A stretch of 64,000 nt of DNA. Source: Glandiceps talaboti (taxonomy: Eukaryota; Hemichordata; Enteropneusta; Spengelidae). Positions 54,414-64,000 of the stretch are shown here, in pieces. Where the stretch lies: contig NC_135565.1 in the NCBI RefSeq assembly GCF_964340395.1, forward strand, positions 13,758,709 to 13,822,708, given 5' to 3'. A program made the translations under genes and the position numbers. The first letter of the stretch is position 1. Every line of letters begins with the position of its first letter. The notes under the pieces were generated by a model that saw nothing but the letters and a program-made list of their open reading frames with translations, searched no databases and was not told the DNA's origin.

Positions 54414-55370
54414 GTAAGTACTAAAATTTCAACTAAATTACAAAAGGTGCAACAAAAGAAGAAAATGTTTCTAAATTTAAAAATTGAGTGCTACATTTTC
54501 AAAAGATGAAATTAACCGAACTAGTCATAGAAAGTACACTTGGAGGTCAGCGTAGACAGATACGTCATTGTCACGCAATATATTCACTGTCAATTCTCGT
54601 TTCCTGAAATAGCATTTTACTCCGTCGACGGTTCATGAAGATAAGGAATATTTAATTTCTCGGTCGATACCACGACTTCCTCTCCATGCACTAAACATAC
54701 ATTAGGTGCATGTGAGAATAAGTCGATGTCGATTTTCTGGTATGTTCTTTTTTGATCATTTCACGTGAAGTAATATGCTAATGCAGGTACCGAGAATTTA
54801 CATCGCAAATTACAATAGCCTAGAATCAAGTACTGGCTGTGTAATTATGACGAAAGTACGATTACAAGGGTTTGTGGTTTTCAGGTTTTCATATTTTCAG
54901 GTACAGACACAATACCGTTTATACGATATGTGAATGTCAAACAATATAAGACTTTATGCTAATTATAAGACATTTTTGTTCATAATAAATACTGATTGTT
55001 TAGAATTGCAGGAAATTATCATCTTTAGGGTCGTTGTATTGCTATAATACTGACACGGTGTCTGTTAGACAAATGATGCCAATAGTGTAGTAGAGATAGA
55101 CAAGTGTTGGCAACAAGATATCTAATATTCTTACATGTGTTTATGATAGTCACTTTTCGTTGGACGTGAATTAGAGTCACTTTTCGTTGGACGTAGATTA
55201 AAACATCTTGGGACGAGCTGTGGCTCAGAATGACCCAAATATCAAATTTTTTCGGTCGTCTTTAAAAAGGCTGGTTTGAAGGTGATCACAACGAATGTAC
55301 AGTTTAAGTTCGAGGTAAAGATGAATCACTATGGCAACGCTGAGTAATGATATATGCCTCCATAGATTCA

Positions 55371-55376
55371 TTTATT
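55371..55376 (-). promoter_or_regulatory. Candidate poly(A) signal of the single-module ankyrin gene
   Basis: TTTATT reads AATAAA on the minus strand, 43 bp past the stop codon, implying a very short 3' UTR. Confidence 0.45.
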
Positions 55377-55418
55377 TACAATGGTTGGTGATGACCAGTG
55401 ATGGGTCAGTTAAACCTC

Positions 55419-58400
55419 CTACTGGACCACACAGTTTTTACCGCTTCTTTGTTGCAAGTAGTCTACCATATCGGAGTGGTTATTTCTCAGTGCTAAATCA
55501 AGAGGGGTTTCATGATTATTGTCAGGTTGGTTGACCTTTGACCCGACTTTTATCAAGATGTGTGATACACTGACGTGTCCCTTTTCAGCTGCATAATGGA
55601 GTGGAATACGTCCATATACATTCACGCGAGCGAAAGTTGCTCCTCTTTCAAGAAGATATTGCACAACATCTGCATGTCCGTTATCAGAAGAGACATGAAG
55701 TGCAGTGGATTTGTAGCGATTCTCTGCATCTATCACAGCACCTTTCATCAGTAGCAGCTCCACCACTGGAAGCCTACCGTTGGCAGCAGCACGGTGAAGT
55801 GGCCTGTCTGTATCAGATGCATTGATTAAGGCACCCTTGTGGATGAGCAATTCTACAACAGCTAGATGGCCTTCTTCTGCAGCAACATGGATTGGTCGAT
55901 GATGCCAATTATCAACCTCAGAGGTTCTGTTGACATCAGCACCATTTTGAATCAGACATTCTACCATCAGCGTGTTGCCATTTGATGAAGCCAAGTGCAG
56001 TGGTGTGATTATTCCTTCTTCAGATGGGTTCACTTCTGCACCATTTTTGATTAGTAACTCTACAACCGGTATGTGACCACCAGAAACAGCCGCATGGATA
56101 GGTGTAATCTTACACCCTTGGTCATCTTCCTCTCCAATTGCATTCACACATGCACCATTACGGACTAAGTAATCACATGTTTGGAGATGACCATTGGCAG
56201 CAGACATCAGTAATGGTGTATCTTTGAATTTATTCTCTGCGTCAACAGCAGCTCCCCTGTCTACCAATAACTTCACAATGTGCAAGTTTCCTCTCTCTGC
56301 AGCAAAGTGTAAAGGTGCCCAGTCTTCTTTATCTTTGGCTTCTACATCACCACCAGCACGTAGTAGCATTCTGGCAACATCCAGGTGCCCCTTGTCTGCA
56401 GCAAGATGCAAAGCTGTGGCGTAGTAACTGTTGCTGGCATTCACCATGGCTTCATTCTTAAGCAAGACTTCAACTACTAGAGAGTGGCCTTTCTCTGAAG
56501 CATAGTGAAGTGGTGTACGGTTATACTGATTCATTGCATTCACACCAGCACCCTCCTCTAAGAGTAGCTGAGCGACTGCAGAATGGCCTTGATCTGATGC
56601 ATGGTGTAATGGTGTTGCATCATAACTGTCAGTGGCATCAATCATGGCACCTTCTGTGATAAGTATTTCTGCAACCAGTGTGTGCCCCTTACCAGATGCA
56701 TAATGCAGCGGTGTGTTCCGTTTGTCAGTGGTTGCATTGACTAGTGCACCACCACGGAGAAGAACCTCAACAGTATCGAGTTTACCAGTTGAGCAAGCCA
56801 TCAGCAATGGTGTTGCACGGTGTTCACCTGCTGAATCAACTACTGCCCCTCGTTTGATTAGTACTCGAACTGCACCAGTGTGGCCATGAATTGATGCTAG
56901 GTGAAGTGGCGTTGATTCATCCTTGTTTCGGACATTCGGAACGGCACCATTTTGTAACAGCATGTCGGTGACTGATGCATGACCGTTGCCTGCTGCAAAG
57001 TGTACTGGTGTGTTACCGAACTCCCCAATAATATTGACATCACAACCTCTCCGTAATAGAAACTCAGCTACTCCTAAATGTCCTTTCTCTGCTGCTAAGT
57101 GAATAGGAGTGTTTCCATTCTGGTTGACCCTATTTATCTGCGCACCACGTTGTAAGAGAAGCTGCACTATTTTCAGATGACCGTTGTAGGACGCCCTATG
57201 CAGTGGAGTAATTTTATGCTTGTTTCTAGCATCGACCCATGCTCCTTTATGTAACAATAGTTCTGCAATATTTGCACTGCCATAGTATGCTGCTCTGTGA
57301 AGGGATGTTTCTAAGTCTTCATTCAAGACGTTCACATCTTGAAATCCCTCCTTGTTGATCAGATAAACAGCAATATGATGATGGCCCCAACTGGAAGCTC
57401 GATGAAGTAATGTCTCTCCCCTTGTTGTTCTAGCGTTAATATTCCCACCAAGTTTACTCAGTTTTTTCAAACAGTCTAATTTTCCAGCACTGCAAGCCAT
57501 GTGGAGTGGAGTATTACCATATTTACTAACACCATTGACGTCATATCCGGATTTGACCAACTTGGCACAAGCTTTCACATCACCTGCTCGTGCTGCTCGA
57601 TGCAGGGGTGTCAGGTACCGTTCTGATTCAGTGACCTCTTTGATTACACTGACAACATCTTGATGGTTCATCTTATCAGCAATCTCAATTGCTGTGAGTC
57701 CGTAGAAATCATTGGCAGTGTCGTTGACGCGTTCATCCTTCAACCGACCGATATCAGCATACACGTACAAAGCTGCAATGAATTGTGGTCTGTTGTAGTA
57801 GGCGGCATGTTGCAGTAAGGTGAATCCTTCTCTGGTGATGTATAAATCGGCTATTTTAGCTAACTCCAGGGCTGTGAACTGGTCACCATTTTTGATGGCC
57901 TCGTAAAGCCGCAGCTCTACAGCCTGGTTAAAGTTCATTGTTGACTCCGGCCTGCAGGAAAAAAACCAAAAAAAAACATTATGTAAGCATAAAAATATAG
58001 GGAACGAATAATGAAATAAAAACAAAAAAAAACAAAAAAAAACAAAATGATATTAAAACATCTAATAAAACAAAGGAAAATTAAATCAAACCAACTGATA
58101 TTAAAACAATAAGTGAAGTTTAATTAAAAACTAATGAATTAAGTTTAATTAAAAACAAAACAAATAAAATAATATCTGTATTCATATCCATAGATACATA
58201 TCATTAGATAATATTGAACCAGCTTTCAAGTGATCTCTATCATTGAAAGTAGTCATAATATTGTTTAAGTAAGTCTGATTAGGACATCATAATTCTGATA
58301 TATGCCTGTCGTTGCTCAGAATTGAGATGATGTGAACAAATAATACTGGGAATACCCTAGGAAAGATTATAACAGAAATCATTTCAGTCAACTGTCAGGT

Positions 58401-59023
58401 GATTCCACTAGCAGGTCACTAGCATGACATCATTACTCTGATGACGTTTGAGTGATTCGGACAAAAGCTATATAGTCACTTCAAAAATTAGATTCCAGTA
58501 AGGTAACCTTACTACTACTACTACTACTACTACTACTACATACCCTAGGAAATGTTTTAGATTGTAATTTTAAGTAATGGAACTAGAGTGTACTTTTTTA
58601 TTTGTGTCTCTATGAATTCTTCAAATGCCATTAAACTTCCTGGCGCATTGATGCAAGTAGTTAATACAAGAAGCCTTACGATCGGTGTTTGGTTTAGATA
58701 TTAGTAGCCATGAAATGTGTGCGCGCTATAACAACATAATTATACCAACTACATTGTAAACTATACATGCCAGGCACTACCCTGGGTCATAGGTCGTTCA
58801 CTGAACACGTCATCCTCTCACGTTGTTGTGAACAAACAATCTTGTTTGTTGAGTAGAGGGTTGTAAGTTTGATTTAGCTGAAGTTTACAAGACATATTCC
58901 TTGTAGATATAAGAGTATAGGACCAATAACAAGACTCTTGCTAAACCATAGTCTTTTTTGTTTTGCATAAGTCAATTTCAGGCCGTATCTTATATAATTC
59001 AGAAAAATGTACATTCAAAGCGT

Positions 59024-59112
<89 letters not shown>

Positions 59113-60879
59113 TTGTTTTCAGTACGCCACATATACATAGATGTTGCCACCCATGATTGTGATCACCTGATTGGGGTCATGACCCTATTTAACCCACACC
59201 GTTACCACATATCCCAGTATGAATACAAATTATGTCGTATCTACAATATGACATTCATGATTTGGAATGAACTGGGTAGAGAAAAGTACCGCGTCATTGT
59301 CTACGCATATTGTGCTTTATGTCGAGTGCAATGCTTTAAAACCACTTCTGACTATGGAACGTGCTTGGCATTTCATAAGTCACAAAACAGTTAATCATGG
59401 AGACATTTCTATATTCAGTCGTTGTAACTAACTACTGCTTTGTCAAGAACATGAGTACCTGAAACCATCCTACGCACAATAAACTTATCGACAACGATTA
59501 TAAAACAAACGTCTTATCAAAACTTACTCATATCACAAGAATTTTACGTCATCGATATGCAGTGGGTGTTATGGGGATAGAGAGATTAGGGTTACGTTAT
59601 GTTAGACACCATTACGGCTGACACTCAGTGGCACCACTTTTAAATATGGCTTCACTGTATGTAAGATTTGGAGCACGGGTATACCCAAGTACTATGCCGT
59701 CTATTGGAATATTTTTAAGATCTAGAGAACATTAGAACAATGATTGGTGATATGTCTTCATACACGTACAGCATGGCCAGACTCCTAGCTCTGGAAATAT
59801 AGGCTACGGGGTTCGACACGTCTTCACGTATATTTCCAGAGCTACCAGACTCCGTGATACGTTGTTTTTTGTTTACTATATTCAGCACAGTTAGTAAATA
59901 ATAATATCCCCTTCAACACCAAAATAGTGTGATTGGATAACACAGTATAGTCGGAAGACTTATTTCAACTGTGGTCGAAAAGCAAAGTAACCAGATATAA
60001 AACAAGATATTAAAATACGAATATCTCGAATATTAAAAGACAAATAATTTCATTCGCCTGGTAAGGGGCCAATAGATTATTCTATCTAATCGCCGACTGG
60101 TCTGCAATACTATATCGTTCTCTTTTGTCGAGTTTCGAACGGACACAAGATTGGGCCTAACCTGTTACTGTAATATTAAACGGACATTGGAGGTATTAGC
60201 TGAGATAGAATTAGCTGAAAGTCGTCCTAAACGTGGATAAATTCAAAGATTGGTATCAAGCTCTGAGAGGCCACCAAACCTGATCGAGTTATCAACACAA
60301 AATTAGACCATAACAATCTTTGTATATATTACAAGCCTTTGCCATGACAATATATTAATTATATGCTATATTGTAGTGAATGTCTAGTGGAGACTCTCAT
60401 TTTTAGTGTATCGGTCTGTACGTGTTCAAATGCACGTTATTAATTTTATGGTACTGACTGGACCTATAAAACAATCAATACCAAAGCAGCCAACAGCGTC
60501 CATTGTTTAAAGGAAATTCGAATGTTTGTAATTTTGACATAGATGTCGTCAACAAGACAACACAAGAACTTTTAAGGTCAGTTCTTGTTGTTCGATAAAC
60601 GTTCTTGTGTCATATTCTACAAAAAATATTTGTATTTTGGACGGTTTTGGGACGAAAACTGAGAATTAATATCTGTCTGAAAAGTAAACAGTACAATCCG
60701 ACATGTCTCGTAGTGTGCTGACGCTAAGAAGCAAAATCAGGACAGGACAGGGCTGTTCGTCAGCTTTGAATTTTCTTCAACCAGAAGAAGAGAGCGATCT
60801 AGGGGAGTCATGTGAAGAAGGGGGCCATGATACGAATATTAAACGTCAAGAACGCTTACCTGTACGTTTCTGTCGGCAT
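55419..60879 (-). CDS. Ankyrin-repeat protein, 22 repeats (two coding exons)
   Basis: Main exon 57951-55419 (2533 nt), preceded by acceptor ttttttcctgcag. A predicted 20-nt first exon, 60879-60860, joins in phase 2 to give 850 residues. Without it, translation could begin at ATG 57938 (caacaATG, MNFNQAVEL). The head (about 12-118) resembles both modules of the 27.6-38.9 kb gene: RLYEAIKNGD, FTLLQHAAYYNRPQF, LTAIEIADKMNHQ. Then 22 consecutive ankyrin repeats (about 119-845), mostly 33 residues, such as GNTPIHLAAEKGH and NRTPLHYASEKGH. One repeat (SDTDRPLHRAAANGR) has lost about two residues in its turn. There is no signal peptide or membrane helix. The protein is probably a cytosolic binding scaffold; its ligand is unknown. 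Confidence 0.92.
59026..59109. repeat. (GA)n microsatellite
   Basis: About 42 AG dinucleotides. It produces Arg-Glu or Ser-Leu frames that extend real-looking neighbouring frames artificially. Confidence 0.97.
59123..59394 (+). other. Exon-like terminal frame with T-box-like residues (end of domain)
   Basis: Acceptor ttttgttttcag ends at 59122 and the frame runs to TAA at 59392. It is open only in phase 1. It encodes LIGVMTLFNPHRYHISQYEY, MTFMIWNEL, YRVIVYAYCALCRVQCFK and LAFHKSQNS. The T-box C-terminal half has the order G.I.LNSMHKY, TF, FIAVTAYQN..IT.LK, FAKGFR. H[RK]Y, V.AY, [RK][VI]...K and the final F[HR].[ST] appear here in order. The resemblance is suggestive, not proof. The key NPFAKGFR is replaced. 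Confidence 0.35.
59777..59853. mobile_element. 59-bp micro-foldback with 9-bp direct flanks
   Basis: Element 59786-59844. The perfect 16-bp inverted ends TAGCTCTGGAAATATA surround a 27-bp loop. The flanks CCAGACTCC at 59777-59785 and 59845-59853 are an exact 9-bp direct repeat, as left by transposition. Confidence 0.8.
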
Positions 60880-60894
60880 GATTTTGAAATCTAA
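60703..60894 (+). other. 63-codon ORF of uncertain status
   Basis: ATG in ccgacATGTC opens MSRSVLTLRSKIRTGQG, EEESDLGESCEEGGHD and RFCRHDFEI, then TAA. The charged composition looks protein-like, but no family is recognised. It overlaps the predicted antisense first exon at 60860-60879. It could be a first exon of a gene running out of the window. Confidence 0.25.
60860..60879 (-). CDS. Predicted first coding exon (MPTETYR) of the single-module ankyrin gene
   Basis: The minus strand reads aaaatcATGCCGACAGAAACG then TACAG|gtaagc. It ends in phase 2, completing the codon AG|G with the main exon. Evidence is the donor and phase only. The opposite strand carries an overlapping 63-codon ORF, so at most one may be real. 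Confidence 0.45.
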
Positions 60895-62146
60895 CCGTCT
60901 AAACCACTCGTAGCGTGCTCACAAAATGCTAGTTGGCGGTTTAGCTAATAATTTACAAGTTGGCAAATATGTTGGCGGGTCATGGCCGCTGTTTTTTTAA
61001 TCGTAAAAATCATATAGACGGATATACACAGTTGATTAAAATATACGGTGCGTTCATTTTCACGTAAAAATAAGTTGGCAGTATATTTCAAATATTTTCG
61101 GGAAAAATTGATACAAAATTATCAGCACATTAACAGTCCTACCTGTGCGAGTTTTTTCGGCTAGGTTATTAACATCAGACTATTTCTATGACGTCATTTG
61201 AGTAGGTTGTAAGTCCACCGTCCTCACGGAACACTATGTAATATGCTATTTTTAGAGCAGAGTAACATGTAAACGCAGTCCTTCCTCATTCACATCTAAC
61301 AACTGTTACAATGTTAGGAATGTTGGTTGCCATAGCAATCCCTAATCTAATCCACAGGTGTCAACGTTATGATTACGTCATTATCAAGTGCATATACTTG
61401 ATATTTGCCGTTGTATTTGTAGGGCTTGCCGCAAACGAAGATTTTACATGTTAAAATGCCAAGTCGTTTAATATATTTCCGTCATTTTGATGGTTTGTAC
61501 TATTAAGCATGGATATAGCCTACTTGAATTTTGTGAGAATTTACACAGCAGCCGGTTACTTCTCACGTTTGGTATCAAAAGAGAAACTTGAAAAAGGGAA
61601 CGGGAAATAAATAATCCTGAATATTGATGTTAATGATTAACATATATGGAGTCTAAATCAGACGTTACATTTCCATTTTCAATCAACAAAATACCATTTG
61701 ATAAAAAGATTAATTGAAACTATAATCTTAAACTTCCTGTTTTAAACGTGATGTCCGAATGATTGGCATTACTCTCTGTGCTGTTGATGGCGCAGTCTAT
61801 ATAGTTCAAGTATATCGAGGTCACAGACACTTGTTACCCGAGATATGTATCAAAATGTTTCTATCAGAATACACTAAAATGTCGATGAAATCGATAATAT
61901 TGACGTGTTTAGCCAACTGTATATGAAAGGTGTAAATTACACTTGTTTCTGTGATTCCGCAAGTGAACTTGCGGTGCATATACATATAATAGGGTCGACA
62001 CTTTGGTGTTATGGGATGTATACATTTCCATCTGAACTGATTGATGTTTACTCAATACGTCACTGACAAGTATAGATGAGATGAGAATGAAAAGATAAAC
62101 ACGGGGTTTTTTGATACAAATCATATCGTCGTAAACCACATCATAG

Positions 62147-62232
62147 CCTCTTTTACGGCATCGTACAAAACGCCTCGTTATTTCGCCATGTCGCGGAAGA
62201 AATAACAGCTCTGGTGTGCGAGGATGTATAAA
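62147..62232 (+). repeat. Short hairpin repeat, copy 3
   Basis: Reads cctcttttacggcatcgt, aacgcctcgttatttcgcc, atgtcgcggaagaaataac and agctctggtgtgcgagga. GTTATTTC and GAAATAAC pair. It shares its whole length with the copies at 35268 (-) and 37060 (+). Confidence 0.8.
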
Positions 62233-62810
62233 TCATTTCTACGTTTGATCACATGGAACTGGAACTGGAAAATTGAATTCCGCCTGTTGGAGTTCGGTGT
62301 AGTTTTGGAGGGACGACGTTTTGGTGCAGTTTAAACCTAGAAAGCCAAGAAGTAACACACCTATTCTTGCCTTACAAAACCAACGATGCGGTAATGGTAC
62401 GTTTGTGTTTATACTTGCCATGATTGGACATTCCATTGCTAATTATATGTGGATGATAAATTTAACACATTGATGTCAAATGCGTTTGTTATGATCGATT
62501 CTCTTTGTATTGCAATGTGAAACATGTCCAAGTATCATTATATAAACTTTTTTACAGCATGAAGATAAAATAACCTTCCTATTATGTAATTTGCTTTCCT
62601 GCAGTGTAAACACGACTTTATAGATTCAAGGTTTTCACTTTACAAGTCCAACATTACTTGAGGATCAAAGTGAAAGTGTGAAAAACAGTAGTCTCAGCAC
62701 ACTGAGTAATAAATAAATAAAGTTGGTCTTGAACAAAAGTTATCGTATCTAGTCCTTATGGCTATACTGATAAGATAGTAGTAATGTGAGAACCTGGGAT
62801 TGAATTGTAG

Positions 62811-63000
62811 GTCTTTAAATAGTACAGGGGTGAATGAACTTAGCTTTTATAAAACTGGACGCCTGTTTCAACGCTTAGTCAATTATGGCCTGCATGTCAA
62901 ACCCGCAGAGACCAATGAATACAAGGCTCATAATCTAAAGGTGTCATTTATGTCAACATTTACCGGCAAGAAAGTGACAGGAGCCGTCAAAACTTCGTAA
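62811..63000 (+). other. Exon-like frame resembling the start of a T-box domain
   Basis: Open frame after a weak acceptor (ttgtag, phase 2): NELSFYKTGRLFQRLVNYGL, HVKPAETNEYKAHNLK, then TAA at 62998-63000. A donor aaag|gtgtca at 62941 is possible. In T-box proteins EMI.TK.GRRMFP is followed by GL.P...Y; the K.GR.F, GL, P and Y positions match. It may be the first T-box exon of a second, truncated-by-window gene. Confidence 0.3.
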
Positions 63001-64000
63001 CGACCAAACAATGCAGTCAAGTTTTGAGATCGATCAGTAAGTCGCACAGTAAGTCCATACATGTCAGAACAATGGGATCATTTGACAGAACTGCCATATA
63101 TTTTACACGGTACAAGACTGGAGTTGCTACGGCTGTTTGGAAATAACAGGCATACACAAGTAGTAATTGTGAAATTTACACTGTTGTTATCTGTGAAATC
63201 ATTGAGTAGATAATGATTTGACATATATTAGATTTAAAATACTGTATATCATGCCAAATCATACACAGTGAAGCTAAGATCGAATATCGTATTCTTTTGA
63301 TGTAACAAACGAAACTGAAAAGCATAAACTTAAGATTTTAAAAGTTAGAATTCCTGAGAGTAATTTTTGAGGCAATTTTAACATCATGGGATACCTACTT
63401 TGCGAGTAATGTTTACCTGTCAATGGTTTGTCCGAGGGGTCCAACAGAAACAGCACTAGCGTATTATAGTTAACCCAAACAGCTGAGCTGAACACATACA
63501 GCAAACACTTCGGTAGTGTACAAATCGTTTACTACTAATTTGTGGCACGTCCGGAATTCTGTCGTCAATTTAATTCTCAAACGATCCGTGTTTTATTAGG
63601 ACCCCTTAACTGTCTCGTTAAACTACTGACCGACTTCATGTGAAAGAAAGCATTCATTCTATAGTAGGAGGGTAACGTATGACCTTGTAAGTTCGCGTTA
63701 ATAAACGGATACGTAAAGTTTGGCGTAGGTGATATGACCCAGGCATACGCGTATTAATACTACTAAACATGGATGCCATTAACAGTTTACACATTACTTT
63801 CTTGGGGGAGTTTCCTTTGTACACACCGGTATAGAACTACATGGGGGCGAGGAAAACGCTAGCTTTGAACCCGATCGAAGTGCGACCCTTTGTTATATTT
63901 GTGTAATTTCTATGATGGAATGTTCGTGATATCATCAGGTAGCAACCCACATGTGTTTCGTGCAAGTGAACACAATTTGAACTTCATGCTAATTTTAGCG

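Larger units (their letters stand above)
57952..60859 (-). other. Intron of the single-module ankyrin gene
   Basis: A-rich near the main exon, with (TAC)n at 58513-58539 and (GA)n at 59026-59109. It contains a + strand exon-like frame at 59123-59394 and a 59-bp micro-foldback at 59786. Confidence 0.45.
60895..64000. other. Right-hand intergenic stretch
   Basis: AT-rich sequence with one hairpin-repeat copy (62147-62232) and one exon-like frame (62811-63000). Nothing else supported. Confidence 0.55.

Noticed and set aside
62239-62436. Minus-strand ORF with a hydrophobic GVLLLGFLGL segment
   Set aside because: No promoter, splice or homology support. One hydrophobic run in a 65-codon ORF is weak evidence for a signal peptide.

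Overview
The window is animal nuclear DNA with long AT-rich introns, GT-AG splice sites, many microsatellites and minisatellites, and small DNA-transposon relics. Nothing bacterial, viral or organellar was seen. The proteins indicate an invertebrate metazoan; a tRNA-derived SINE tail and large ankyrin-repeat genes would suit an invertebrate deuterostome or a lophotrochozoan, but the species cannot be fixed from the sequence.

Region 1 (1 to about 23300, + strand) holds the 3' half of a liprin-alpha (PPFIA) gene. Nine coding exons between 2776 and 18038 join in perfect phase. They encode the end of the coiled-coil region, a low-complexity linker with a polyglutamine insert, three SAM domains and the C-terminal VRTYSC PDZ ligand. 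Upstream exons lie outside the window. The introns carry several tandem arrays. A strong acceptor at 19708 suggests a spliced 3' UTR, whose intron contains an 812-bp foldback element with 276-bp arms and a 9-bp target duplication. A 57-nt phase-neutral block at 4888 to 4944 may be an unlisted cassette exon.

Region 2 (about 25700 to 39000, - strand) begins with a repeat block, followed by an ankyrin gene. Six exons (38925 to 27576) join with phase 1 at every junction into a predicted 1232-residue protein. It has a short N-terminus, one membrane anchor, a charged stretch, and two homologous ankyrin modules separated by a Ser/Glu-rich linker. Its first intron is full of MITEs and a second foldback element.

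Region 3 (about 39000 to 55300) has few genes. It holds microsatellites, a 57-bp minisatellite, a degenerate helix-hairpin-helix ORF and several + strand exon-like segments (38720, 45028, 50655, 51586, 54366).

Region 4 (55300 to 64000) contains a second ankyrin gene on the - strand (850 residues, 22 canonical repeats plus the same N-terminal head as both modules of the first gene). On the + strand, partly inside its first intron, are ORF segments at 59123 and 62811. Together with 50655 these contain residues resembling consecutive parts of a divergent T-box domain. That assignment is inference.

Liprin-alpha is a presynaptic and cell-adhesion scaffold. The two ankyrin genes are paralogues sharing an uncharacterised head and may belong to a local expansion. 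No functional link between liprin and the ankyrin genes is visible.
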